A stretch of 64,000 nucleotides of DNA from Rebecca billardiae RCC1528 (GCA_965240325.2 OZ251224.1:682001-746000); one strand, 5' to 3'. Numbered from the stretch's first letter, positions 31,854-41,643 are shown. Translations and numbers: made by a program. The notes: a model not told the origin generated them from the sequence alone.

Positions 31854-33002
31854 TTACTGAGCAGCGCATACAGGTGCCGGTTGCCAGGCGGCCTCACGCG
31901 GCTCGCACGTACGAAGCGCAGGTAGGCTTTGGGTCGAATCTGCAGCGCCTTGCGGGCCCGAGTGCATGCGAGGAGCCTTGCTGCTCAGCCTGGCAGAGGC
32001 GGGGGTGCTTGACGGCGGCTCCCGCCATGCGCTCGACGTCGACTCGGGCTGGACCCGAGGACAGCTTGCCATCAAGGATGGCACGCAGAAGGTAGGCCTT
32101 CTGCGTGTGGCGGCCTTGATTGCGTATAGCTGACGCTGCTCGTCGAGAAACGCCTTGCACGCCGGGTCCTTGAGCGCCTCGATGAGGTAGCCGTACTCCA
32201 CATCGTACCGCTCAAAGTCCCTGGCGTGGAACGTGCCAAACAGGAAGCCCGGCAGCCCGGTGAGCCGCTGGAAGATCTGCCGCTTCTTCTCGAGGTCGCA
32301 GCCAAACTGGCGGTGGAAATGCGGCGCGTCGATCCAGACGAATTGCCGCGCCATCTCACGCTCGATGTGCTGGTAGTCTGACGGCGTAAACTTCTTCATC
32401 AGCCCGGGCAGCAGCGCGACCTCCTCGTCATGCATGTGCGGCAGCATGATCTCCTGCACGTGCAGCACCTCGGCGAGGCAGTCGTCGACGGTCGTACTCA
32501 CGCCAAAGTACTCAAAGGTAGCGCTCGCAGACGCGATCGTGCGGCTGAGCCGCCGATGATCGCTCGAGATCTTGAGCGGGATGCGCATGCGGTGGCACAG
32601 AATCGGGAAGATGATCTCCTCCTCCTGATCCTGGTGAAGCGTGATGTTGCTGACGACGCGCCGCCACCACATCCGGATGCCTTCGACCTCCCACGGGTGC
32701 ACGGTACCCGCCGCACGCATGCGCTCAAGCGCTCGAACCGTGTCTTCCAGATCCAGCGCGATCGTCCGGTGCGCGAGCACCCACAGATGTTCACGGAGCT
32801 CGGGGCACTTCTCCGCGGACGCACTGCGCTCGCTCGGTGCGCAGTGGTTGCGTCGCTCAAACAGCGGGTGGCCGTCGACCACAGGCTCGAGAGCTGCTCG
32901 CGAGTGCTCTGACGACGGCTGCCGCAGTATCGCCCACATCCCCGTCGCCGAGGGAGGTGTGAGACATGTGTTCGTAGTGTCGTTGGTGGATGGCTTAGCC
33001 AT
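31854..33002 (-). CDS. hemerythrin-like HHE-domain protein
   Basis: A single exon encodes 382 aa from a clear ATG. Residues 65-210 form a four-helix hemerythrin-type domain. Its ligand set is visible as LREHLWVLAHRTIALDL, HQDQEEEIIFPIL (His-x3-Glu), SSDHRRLSRTI and LPHMHDEEVALLPGLM (His-x3-Glu). HHE domains bind a di-iron centre and serve in oxygen, redox or iron sensing; in F-box protein FBXL5 such a domain senses iron. A second region (about 215-310, with FHRQFGCDLEKKRQIFQRL and RYDVEYGYLIEAL) is also helical. The last ~65 residues look disordered. No targeting leader is evident. Partner and substrate are unknown. Confidence 0.75.
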   Translation of the reverse strand: MAKPSTNDTTNTCLTPPSATGMWAILRQPSSEHSRAALEPVVDGHPLFERRNHCAPSERSASAEKCPELREHLWVLAHRTIALDLEDTVRALERMRAAGTVHPWEVEGIRMWWRRVVSNITLHQDQEEEIIFPILCHRMRIPLKISSDHRRLSRTIASASATFEYFGVSTTVDDCLAEVLHVQEIMLPHMHDEEVALLPGLMKKFTPSDYQHIEREMARQFVWIDAPHFHRQFGCDLEKKRQIFQRLTGLPGFLFGTFHARDFERYDVEYGYLIEALKDPACKAFLDEQRQLYAIKAATRRRPTFCVPSLMASCPRVQPESTSSAWREPPSSTPASARLSSKAPRMHSGPQGAADSTQSLPALRTCEPREAAWQPAPVCAAQ

Positions 33003-34021
33003 CTTTGCTGGTTTCGTCGGACGTGTTCCCCAGTCAGGTTCACGCTATCAGCGCGGGAAAAATCTGGGAACAAGTGGAATGGAAGAGCGGTCGTTGATTA
33101 CGGTATTTGACGATGGTCCGGAACCGGAATTACTCTGATTCTACTATCCATTGCACGCATTGAACAATCGAACCGGTATTTTGGTCTTGGCTCTTTTATA
33201 CGGTACGGCCAGATGGTGGCGGGTACTTCGATGGTGGCTGGCCAGGTAGTGCGGCACGTCCGTGCCTCTGGACGGGCATTGAGCCGTGGCGAGGTCGCCA
33301 AATCGCGCGGCGTGGTCCCAGAGAAGGCTGCTACTACCCCTGACCAGCTTGCTAGCCATGCCGGTCGTTGATCACCCCGCCGTTGACAGGCGCGCACACG
33401 CCACGCGTAATCGCATGGCAGCGACGTGTCGGACGGCGGTCGCACGACTACCGCGTAGCCAACATTGATCGTCAGACTCACGACTTGTGGGGTCAGGCAG
33501 AACATTGATAGGTCTGCACCCTCGCCTGGCATGCCCCAGAGGTCAACACAGCCATCAGAAGGGTGATCCTGCCCACTACTTGCCCATCCTTCCCATGCCC
33601 GCAGTCTCGCGCGTGCCGGTCACACGATGACGTGGACGTGGACGTGAGAGTGGTCGAAAAGTCGGAAGGGAAGCTGTCACTCACGCACGCGCGCTCGTAC
33701 GGCGACGCCGACCGGCGAGTGCAACGCCCCCCTGTCCCGGACGTTGCACTCGCGCCTTGGATCGCGGTGGGACGGCCATTCACGCCCGCCATGGCTTCCC
33801 TTCCGAAGTCCCCAACTTCACCTGGACCCCCTGTAGGCAGATCAAGGTAGCTCTGGAGGTGCCTCCCCGGTCCGGGCCGGGAGCTCCTGACCAGCGAGCG
33901 GCCCATAATCCACATCCAAATGTTTCAAGATTGTTGGCGTAGTGCCCCGTGCGCGCCGTGTCTGGATGTCTGCTCGGACGATTGCTCGTCCGAGACCTAC
34001 TCTGAAAGCGCACGCCAGCAG
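33003..34021. other. intergenic, hemerythrin promoter side
   Basis: About 1 kb between the hemerythrin start and the 3' end of the ATG10/RCC1 gene. ORFs of up to 140 codons occur in overlapping frames but have no domain features. I see no repeats of note. Confidence 0.5.
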
Positions 34022-36361
34022 TCACTCCCACGGCTGCGATGAGCCCTCTGGCAGCATCAGAGGCACGGGCGTGTAGCGCGGCTCCCAGTCGCCGAGGCCA
34101 AGCTGCCCGTGAGCGTTGGCGCCAAACATCAGCACGAGGTCTTCTGCACCGCTGCGGCGACCCTCTTCCTCCGCCCCCGCTGCAGCCTCGTCATCCGCGC
34201 GGTGCGGTCGCAGCACGGCGGAATGGTCCCAGCCCACCGCGACTGCCACCACGCGGGCGCAGCCGGCGCCCGGTTCGCCTGGGCAGGCGGGCCGGAGTGG
34301 TGCCCCGCGCGCTGCTTCGCCGCAGTCGACTGCAACGGGCGCGAGTGCAGGCTCCGCCGAGCCACCCCCGAGCTTTCCCTGCTCACCATCGCCGAACGCA
34401 AAGACGCGCCCGTCCGCGCTCGCGAGGAGGCTGTGGAACGTGCCCGCGGCGCACGCGCGCAGCAGCACACCTTCTGGCATGCCGAGCATACGCATCGTGC
34501 GCTGCTTCGTCGCGCCCGTGCTGGCGCCGGCCGACGCGCCGCCCGCGCCTCCGAGCCGCCCCGGGCAGCGGCCGGAGAAGCCGCACGCGAATGCCCGGCC
34601 GCGCGCGGTCACGCACACCGTGTGGTAGTTCCCCGCCGCGGCGGCGATCACGCGCTCGGTGTCCAGCGGCGCGGAGCACACGCACACCGGCCGCAGCTCG
34701 TCCGCTTCGCCGCCGTGGCCGAGCTGGCCGTTGCCGCCAAAGCCCCACGCGTACAGCCGGCCGTCGACGCCCACGGCGACCGAGTGCGAGTCGCTCGCGC
34801 TCACGGCGCGGCACCCGGCGAGAAGCGCGCTCGCGCCGCCCCGGTCGGCGGCGGGAAGGCCCCTGGCGTCCCCGAGCACGCGCCTCGGCTCCGAGCGGCG
34901 CAGCGACCGATCGCCGTGCCCCAGCTGGCCGAGGTCGCCGAGGCCCCAGCTGAACACGCCGCCGTCGTCTACGCAGAGGGCGAGGCTGTGATGCGAGGCG
35001 GCGAGCGCGCACACGTGCACGTGGCGCAGCGCGCTCACCACTGTTGGCGTGGCCACGCGCTGCGCCTCGTCGAGCGCGTCGTCTGCGCCGAGGCCGAGCT
35101 GGCCGTGCTGGTTGTCGCCCCACGCGAACGTGACGCCCCGATCGCTCGCACACAGCGAGTGCAAAGTGCCCGCGGCCACGGCCACGACGCGCACGCGCGA
35201 GAGCGCGGGCACGCAGCGCGGCCGCACGCCGTCCGCGAGCCCGCCGTCGCCCATCCCGAGCTGGCCGCGCCGGCCCGAGCCGAACGCGACCAGAGCGCCG
35301 TCCGCGCCGCGCGCGAGGAGCGTGTGCGCGCCCACGCCGCGCATGCAGTCCGACACGGCGCCGTCCGAGCCGCCACCCGCGGACAGGCGGCGCGCGTGCG
35401 CGGCCCACGGCTCGAAGCGCTCCGCCCAGCGCTCGCGCCAGAGCAGCTCCTGCACGCAGCCGCGCGTGCCCGGCGCGGGCGGACAGCCTGGGTTGCTCCG
35501 CGCGAGCCTCGGCGAGCGCGCGCGCAGCCGCAGCGCGTGCTCCACCGGCGAGGCGAGCGCGCGCGCCGCGCACAGCAGCCGAGCGACGTCAGCAGCGCTC
35601 GGCGCGCTGGCGACGATGCGCGCGAGCGCGTCGAGCGGGAGGCCGAGCAGGCGCAGCGGCTGTTGATCCGGCGCGTCGGTCGGCGCCTGCCCCGCAGGCT
35701 GCGCGCCGGCCTCGTGCCACCACGCCGCCGCGTTCGGCACCGCGAGCAGCGGCGCGACGACGCTCCACCAGCCCACGAGCAGCGCGCCCTCCGCACCGGG
35801 CGCACCGCCGAGCAGGAGGCGCAGGAGCTCCGGCGTGTTGCACGGGTGCAGGCCGACGCACGGCGAGCCGAGGACGGGGTGCTCCAGCTGGGACAGGTGG
35901 AATGGCGACTCGCGCACCAGCGCGCCGTCCTCGCTCACGTGGAGCCACACGTCTTCGAGGCCGAGCGGTGCGCCGTCCGCGTGCGTGCCGCGGATCAGCA
36001 GCGTGGGCACGGCGTACGTGCGGTGGAGGGCGATGTGGAGCTCGAGGCTGTGGCCGGGGGCCTGAGGCGGCGCGTAAGCGCGCGAATGCTCGTCCTCCGC
36101 CTCAGCCGGGAGCTCGTCCTCCGCCTCGAATGCGCACGACGAGTCGTCGGCGTGCGCGCGCGACGCGCACCGCGCACACGCCCCGCGCGCAGGCTCGCTG
36201 GGAAACGGCGCCGTGCGCAGGAAGCCCTCCCCGTGGCTACCAGCCGCGTCGGTGCCTGCGACCCACGACCATGCCAGCGGCGAGCGCGTCGAGCGCACCA
36301 CGAATGCGCGCGCCTCGCGCGCGAACGCCTCTGAGCCCAGGGCGGGCCAGCTGTCCGCCAT
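34022..36361 (-). CDS. ATG10-like E2 / F-box-like / RCC1 fusion protein
   Basis: One uninterrupted ORF encodes 779 aa from a good ATG. Residues 1-215 resemble the autophagy E2 enzyme ATG10: SPLAWSWVAG, HRTYAVPTLLIRGTHADGAP, LGLEDVWLHV, LSQLEHPVLGSP and the active-site block LHPCNTPELL with Cys174, followed by VGWWSVVAPLLAV. ATG10 carries ATG12 as a thioester and passes it to ATG5. Residues 236-275 (LLGLPLDALARIV...ADVARLLCAARAL) look like an F-box, with the typical later LWRERWAERF. From about 342 to the C-terminus there are RCC1-type repeats (FGSGRRGQLGMGD, WGDNQHGQLGLG, WGLGDLGQLGHGD, WGFGGNGQLGHG, FGANAHGQLGLGD), a seven-bladed propeller. F-box plus RCC1 is a known pairing. The ATG10 part is the surprise. 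No donor/acceptor pair is needed anywhere. Confidence 0.8.
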   Translation of the reverse strand: MADSWPALGSEAFAREARAFVVRSTRSPLAWSWVAGTDAAGSHGEGFLRTAPFPSEPARGACARCASRAHADDSSCAFEAEDELPAEAEDEHSRAYAPPQAPGHSLELHIALHRTYAVPTLLIRGTHADGAPLGLEDVWLHVSEDGALVRESPFHLSQLEHPVLGSPCVGLHPCNTPELLRLLLGGAPGAEGALLVGWWSVVAPLLAVPNAAAWWHEAGAQPAGQAPTDAPDQQPLRLLGLPLDALARIVASAPSAADVARLLCAARALASPVEHALRLRARSPRLARSNPGCPPAPGTRGCVQELLWRERWAERFEPWAAHARRLSAGGGSDGAVSDCMRGVGAHTLLARGADGALVAFGSGRRGQLGMGDGGLADGVRPRCVPALSRVRVVAVAAGTLHSLCASDRGVTFAWGDNQHGQLGLGADDALDEAQRVATPTVVSALRHVHVCALAASHHSLALCVDDGGVFSWGLGDLGQLGHGDRSLRRSEPRRVLGDARGLPAADRGGASALLAGCRAVSASDSHSVAVGVDGRLYAWGFGGNGQLGHGGEADELRPVCVCSAPLDTERVIAAAAGNYHTVCVTARGRAFACGFSGRCPGRLGGAGGASAGASTGATKQRTMRMLGMPEGVLLRACAAGTFHSLLASADGRVFAFGDGEQGKLGGGSAEPALAPVAVDCGEAARGAPLRPACPGEPGAGCARVVAVAVGWDHSAVLRPHRADDEAAAGAEEEGRRSGAEDLVLMFGANAHGQLGLGDWEPRYTPVPLMLPEGSSQPWE

Positions 36362-37316
36362 CGCTGGCCGGAACTACACCCCCGGGGGTGTAGCCAAGGA
36401 GGTGCCAGCAGCAGCGCCGGCGCTCAAGCACCACCCGTCGCGCCGCGTGGCGACCCCCCTGCGGTGGGGCGTGGCCCGCCGGCCAAACGGAGCCGCCCGG
36501 ATTCCGATACCCTGAAGCAGCCTCTCTGGCCTGGCGCCCCCTCTCCTGACCAGCCCAGACCCCCGACGCCTGCGGGGCCGGACGCCCCGCCCCTACGCAA
36601 GTCTGCCAGGCTGTGCCAGAGCCGCACGCGCGGCGCAGGCATGACTGCAGCTCCACACCAGCACAACGACGCTTCGCGCGCACCCGGCGCGCCGACACAG
36701 CCTGCCCGGGAGAAGCCAGCAGGGGCTGACCTTGGGCAGCAGCCATACATGCAGGCCAGCATGAGCGGTGGGGTGGCATCAGTGCCGGCCCCGGCCCGCA
36801 AACGCAAACAGCCGGACGCCCCGGCCCACACAGCTGATGCGCCAGCAAACCCTGCTCCGGGCCACAGAACCCTGCCGCCGGCTTTGAGGCCGACTCGCCA
36901 CACTGGGGCACATATCACCTGAGGGCCAGGCCTTCTGTGTGATAAGCTACCCCAGTCATGCCGCTTGATACACACCTTCCCCAACCGACAGTGGGGCTCC
37001 ACGTTCCTTACTACATCCTCATCCTGTCGGCGCGCTGTTGCATCGGCGCCCAGTCGGCGAGTTCGGACGACGACGTTTTGTGGACGACGGTGGGGCGAGG
37101 ACGACGGGCGCTGGCGCGCCGCGAGGCGGCCGCAGCCCTCATCCAGGCCTCGCAGGCGGACGGCTGAACGAATTTTTCCGGCGGCGCTACCATCGGCGAC
37201 GGCTTCATGGGCGGTGACAGTTGGCGGGCGTCAATCTCGCCTGCCTGAGCTGTGTGCGTCTCTTATTCTTAGTAAACTGTACAGTACCGTGAGCTTTCCA
37301 CCGAAGAAAGCTTTTA
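36362..37316. other. intergenic with weak plus-strand ORFs
   Basis: This lies between the fusion-gene start and the next mobile element. A frame at 36464-36922 reads a Pro/Ala-rich product with basic clusters (PPAKRSRPD, PARKRKQPD) but begins at GTG, not ATG. Another at 36958-37167 ends LARREAAAALIQASQADG. Either could be an exon or element remnant; neither has a recognisable domain. The 28-base word at 37243-37270 is shared with 13231-13258. Confidence 0.4.
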
Positions 37317-37910
37317 CAGGTGGATACGGGCTAACTGGACACAGGGGCTATCTGGACACTCAGCGGGCGGCGGGCCTCGTGGCGAGGGCTCGTGGGCGAA
37401 CGAGCACGAGCGCCCACTGGCGGGTCGCCACGACGGCGCACGATGTTCGCTGAACTCACCTGGTCGTGAGACGTCGTCTGCGCACGCGCCAGGTCGCGCT
37501 TCTCGCCGCCTTCGCCTTGTTTCGTGAGTCCCGCGCACAAGGGCGAACGCCAGCGTTTCAAGCCGCAAGGCGCGTGCGCGGACTCAGGAAGGGCGGACTC
37601 CGAGGCAAGGCGCGGTTGCGCTGGCGTGGGTAGGTCCAAGAGCAACCGTCCGAGCCGCTGCACACGCTTTTCCTCCGCGCGCGCGTCTCTGAGCTCGATT
37701 CCCATGCCTCAGCCAGTGCCAGGGGCTAATTGGACAGTGCCATTGCGGCCGCCACGCGCGGAGACGGGCCCGCAGCGCAGAAAGCGCGCTGCGGCGGAAC
37801 TCCGGGAACCCCCTGAAGTCCGTCCCTGGCGCCCCTTCGACCCCAATGCTCCCAGGGAGGCCTCCGCGTGAGTTGGGTCGGCCACTGTCCAGATCACCCG
37901 TATCCACCTG
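37317..37910. mobile_element. MITE-like element, TA-flanked, short TIRs
   Basis: CAGGTGGATACGGG at the left end (37317-37330) is repeated as its exact reverse complement at the right end (37897-37910). TA lies immediately outside both ends, giving a 17-base perfect inverted match including flanks. CTGGACA or TTGGACA words recur just inside both ends. The 594-bp interior has no recognisable protein. The CAGG terminus and TA flank are shared with the element at 3376-3890, which suggests the same transposase type. It sits 89 bp upstream of the MFS start codon. Confidence 0.45.
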
Positions 37911-37998
37911 TAATGTTTTCATGCAAGGACATCGCCTGCCGGCTGCCGTTGCCCTTTGAAGCTTCGGCCCCGTGGCACCTCCATCGTCATCCGCCGCG

Positions 37999-39447
37999 AT
38001 GATGGGCGTCGTCGCGACGGTGCGCGTCGCGATGGCGTGCAGCCTCTTGTTCACAGCCGCAGCCGGTGCGCGGCCGAGCATTGCACTGCCGCGTGCTTCT
38101 TCTCGCGTGACGACGCCGCGGGCGCGGCCCATGCTCAGCAGCGCGGCAGCAGCGGCAGGCGACCAGCCTCGCCCCGTGCGGCTGCCGTACCGGTCGCTCG
38201 GCGCCCTGTGGGCGGTGTACGTCACAAACCAGTGGTCGCGGGCGCTGCTGGCGCACACTGTGAGCTTCCCCGGCGACGGCCAGGCGGACCCTAACTCCTT
38301 CATCAACGCCGCCCTCGGCTTCGACGAGGAAGCCTACGCGGGCCTGCTCGCCGCGGTGACGACCACCTATGTACTCGCGTCCCTCCCTGCGGGCTTCGTG
38401 GCGGACAAGACGAGCCGACGCGTCAAGGTGCTCGCCGGCGTATGCGTCGCGTGGGGCATCGCCATGCTCATGCACGCGCTCGCGCCCTCTCTCGCCGTCC
38501 TCACCGGCGCGCGGCTGCTGCTCGGCTTGGCGGCTGCGTGCTGCTCGCCGCTGTGCAACTCGCTGATCGCGGACAGCTGCCCCCCGCAGCGGCGGGGCGA
38601 GGCGTTCAGCGTGTACGTGAGCGGGGTGTACGTCGGCGCGGCGCTGGCGACGCTCTCCGGCTCCAGCGCCGCCCTCCTCGCCCCCCTCGGCCTCCCGCTG
38701 CGCCTCGGCTGGCGCGCGAGTTACGTGGGCGCGGGGTGCGCCTCTCTGCTCGCGGCCGCGCTCGCGCTCACGCTGGTGAGAGAGCCGCCGCGAGAGCTCG
38801 ACCTGCGCGCGCGCGCGCGCGCGGCCCCGCTTGGGCTGCGCGGCGCGCTGCTCCCGATTCGCCGCGTGCTCGCCAGCCGCACCGCCGCGCTCTGCCTCGC
38901 CGCGTTCTCGGTGCGCTTTGTCGCCGGCTTCTCGATCCAGTCGTGGATGCCCGCGCTGTGCAAGGCGCGCTTCCCGGGCATGGAGGGCGCGTTCGCGTCC
39001 GTGTACGCGGTGACGGTGCTGTCGGGCGGGCTGCTCGGCTCGTTGTCGGGCGGGCTCCTCTCGGACGTGGTCTCGCGCCGATCGAGCAGGCCCAACGCCA
39101 AAGTCCTCGTCCCGATGATCGGCTCTGCGATCGCGGCGCCGCTGTTCGCGCTGGCGATCGCGCAGCACACGCTCGGCGGCATGATGGCGGCCTTCTTCGT
39201 CCACCTTGTCTTCGCGGAGTGCTGGTTCGGGCCGACGATTGCGACGCTGCTCGGCTCGCTGCCGAGCGACCTGCGCGGGACCGCACAGGGGATGGCCAAC
39301 TTCGCGCAATTCTTCGCCGGCCTTGCTCAGGCGGCGATCGCGCCGCTCGCGCGCACATACGGCATCGCCGCGGTCGTCTCAGCGGTTGTGCCGCTCGCCT
39401 GCCTGGGGAGCACGCTGCTCTTCCTCGCCGTGTACCTGACGGTGTAG
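37999..39447 (+). CDS. MFS transporter with probable plastid presequence
   Basis: One exon encodes about 482 aa. The N-terminus reads as a signal peptide (VAMACSLLFTAAAGA). A basic Ser/Arg/Pro-rich stretch follows (RPSIALPRASSRVTTPRARP), the two-part form used for complex plastids. Twelve hydrophobic segments follow. MFS hallmarks include GFVADKTSRRVKVLAG after TM2 (the G-x3-D-x2-R-R loop) and a second copy GGLLSDVVSRRSSRPNAKVL after TM8. TM4-TM5 contains GARLLLGLAAACCSPLCNSL. Overall pattern is closest to Spinster/organic-anion or phosphate-type carriers, but the substrate cannot be read. The frame is open to a GTG nine codons upstream; the ATG pair at the signal peptide is preferred. Confidence 0.82.
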   Translation: MMGVVATVRVAMACSLLFTAAAGARPSIALPRASSRVTTPRARPMLSSAAAAAGDQPRPVRLPYRSLGALWAVYVTNQWSRALLAHTVSFPGDGQADPNSFINAALGFDEEAYAGLLAAVTTTYVLASLPAGFVADKTSRRVKVLAGVCVAWGIAMLMHALAPSLAVLTGARLLLGLAAACCSPLCNSLIADSCPPQRRGEAFSVYVSGVYVGAALATLSGSSAALLAPLGLPLRLGWRASYVGAGCASLLAAALALTLVREPPRELDLRARARAAPLGLRGALLPIRRVLASRTAALCLAAFSVRFVAGFSIQSWMPALCKARFPGMEGAFASVYAVTVLSGGLLGSLSGGLLSDVVSRRSSRPNAKVLVPMIGSAIAAPLFALAIAQHTLGGMMAAFFVHLVFAECWFGPTIATLLGSLPSDLRGTAQGMANFAQFFAGLAQAAIAPLARTYGIAAVVSAVVPLACLGSTLLFLAVYLTV

Positions 39448-39578
39448 TGACCAGCTGGCGCGTGCGTTGGCGCGGAACATGCTTAACGCCGCCTGCTGCT
39501 CATGACGACGACGATGCGGCGGACGACCGATATCAGCCGTTCATGAATTCGACGATTTAAATAATTCGAATATTTTGA

Positions 39579-39602
39579 ATATATATATATATATATATAT
39601 AA
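39579..39602. repeat. (AT)n microsatellite
   Basis: About 24 bases of AT repeat in the 287-bp spacer between the converging 3' ends of the MFS and zinc-finger genes. Confidence 0.9.
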
Positions 39603-39734
39603 TAATCTGAACTCACGAATAGCGTCTATATCCTCCGATTCATCCGCCGAATAATTTCGATGCGGCGCGCCTCCGACCTCGGCGCATCGCTGCTGATCGA
39701 CCATCACGTGACGACAGTAGCTATCTTCATTGGA

Positions 39735-41643
39735 TCACTCGATGGTCCTGCCGTCCTCGCTGATACCAAGCCTGCGCATGTCCTCGAGATCCTTCTCGCG
39801 CCACTGCCGCTCTGTCTCCGAGCTCACCTGTGCGCGGCGCAGCGAACGGCACGCGCAGTGCGCGGGGCGCAGCGAGACTGAGAGCGTGGCAGCGCACGCT
39901 GCCAGTGAGTGCCGCTTGGCAGCATCGATGGAGCGAAGCGCAGGGCAACCGGCGACGGCCGCCGCCCTTCCTCACCTCGACGTACTCCACGTCATCCTCC
40001 TTGCGAGGCGGCGCTTGTGGAGTGAGCTTGCCGTGCTCGCGCGCGTGCTTTGTGGAGAAGTGCGCAATGTGCTGCCGCGCCTCCGCCTCCGCCTTGTCGC
40101 GCTCCATCTTGGGCTTGGTCTGCGCGCGCCAGGCCCCGCGCGGCGCGATGCACCCGCGCGCTCCTCAGCCCGCGCAGCGTGGCGGCACGCGCGCACCGTG
40201 CGCGGTGCAGTGCGCGCGCACACGCATGGAGGCATGGGGACATGCATGGGGGCGCACCTGGTTGTAAGCCGTCTTGCCCCCTCCCCGCACGAGGAAGGTC
40301 TTCTGCTTGGCGGCGCGCCGCCGTCGCTCCTCCTCCTCGGCACGGCGCGCCTCCTCGGCTGCTCGTCGGGCCTCGTCCTCCGCGCGGATCCGCTCAGCCT
40401 CGGCCGCTTCCTCCGCACGGCGCCGAGCCTCCTCCTCTGCGAGCCGCCTCGCCTCCTCCTCCGCTGCCCTGCGCGCCGCCTCCTCCTCCGCCGCCCTGCG
40501 CGCCGCCTCCTCCTCCGCCGCCCTGCGCGCCGCCTCCTCCTCCGCCGCCCTGCGCGCCGCCTCCTCCTCCGCCGCCCTGCGCGCCGCCTCCTCCTCCGCC
40601 GCCCTGCGCGCCGCCTCCTCCTCCGCCGCCCTGCGCGCCGCCTCCTCCTCCGCTTGACGGCGCGCCTCCTCCTCCTCCGCGCGCCGGCGGGCCTCCTCCT
40701 CTGCCGCCCGGCGCGCCGCCTCCGCCTCCTCTGCAAGTCTGCGCGCCTCCTCCTCTGCCGCCCTGCGTGCCGCCTCCTCCTCCGCACGCCGCCGCGCCTC
40801 CTCCTCCGCGGCTCGGCGAGCGGCTTCCGCCTCCTCGGCGAGCCTACGCGCCTCCTCCTCGGCGCGTCGCCTCGCCTCCTCCTCCGCGCGCTGCCTCTCC
40901 AGCTCCTCCGCACGCTTCCGGGCCTCCTCCTCCGCCGCCGCCCTGCGTGCTGCCTCCTCCTCCGCGCGCTTGCGCGCCTCCTCCTCCTCCGCCGCCCTGC
41001 GTGCTGCCTCCTCCTCCGCGCGCCGCCGCGCCTCCTCCTCCTCCGCTTGACGGCGCGCCTCCTCCTCCTCCGCTTGACGGCGCGCCTCTTCACGCAGACG
41101 GCGCGCCTCGTCCTCCGCTGCCTTCCTCTGCCGCTCCGCCTCCTCCTCCTCGCGGCGAATCCGCTCCTGGTCGATGCAGTAGGCGCACTTCTCAGCGTGC
41201 TTGGAGTAGATCTCCGAGGCGAGCGCGTTGAACGTGTCGAACACATCCTCACCATCGCCGGTTTTTGGGTGCGGCAGCTCGGGCGCGTCTGGCAGCGGCA
41301 CGCGCTTCTTGGGCGGCAGCTTGTCGAGGCCCCACGCGTGCTTCTTGACGCACGTCTTCTGGTGGATTGCGAGCGATGCGGTCCCGTACTGCCGGTTGCA
41401 CATGAAGCACGTGATCTGGAGCGGCGTGTGCCCGAACGAGCGCGGCGACTTCTGAGGTCCGTCTTGCTGGGGCGCGCGGAGCGAGCTCGGCGAGGTGCGA
41501 GGACCGCCCCCTTGAGCAGGTGCGCGGAGCGAGCTTGGCGATGTCCGCGGGCCACTACCTTGGCTCGGTGCCCGCAGCGCACTCGGCGACGCGCTTGGTG
41601 ATCGGGCCTGGTTGCCCCCGCTGCGCGGTGGGCGCAACTCCAT
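39735..41643 (-). CDS. zinc-finger protein with long ERA-rich coiled coil
   Basis: Three exons (41643-40258, 40119-39976, 39827-39735) join in phase 0 to give about 540 aa. The N-terminal ~75 residues have repeats of SPSSLRAP-type (RTSPSSLRAPAQGGGP). A zinc finger of the ZC2HC type follows (ITCFMCNRQYG and HQKTCVKK). Residues about 150-450 are one highly charged helix rich in ARRAAEEEA and related 9-residue units, predicting a long single helix or coiled coil. Exon 2 encodes TKPKMERDKAEAEARQHIAH, and exon 3 ends GISEDGRTIE before the stop. ZC2HC fingers occur in several cytoskeletal and basal-body proteins. A structural role is likely, but the exact family is not recognised. The start is set by the adjacent divergent gene. 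Confidence 0.75.
40466..40654. repeat. seven tandem 27-bp coding repeats
   Basis: Seven near-perfect copies of a 27-bp unit lie inside exon 1 of the zinc-finger gene. Each encodes nine residues of the helical EEEAARRAA pattern. The copies differ by very few bases, which points to recent slippage or unequal exchange. Confidence 0.9.

Noticed and set aside
36464-36922. Plus-strand ORF with basic Pro-rich product
   Set aside because: It begins at GTG, has no domain, and lies in a divergent promoter region. It is described with the intergenic interval but not called a gene.
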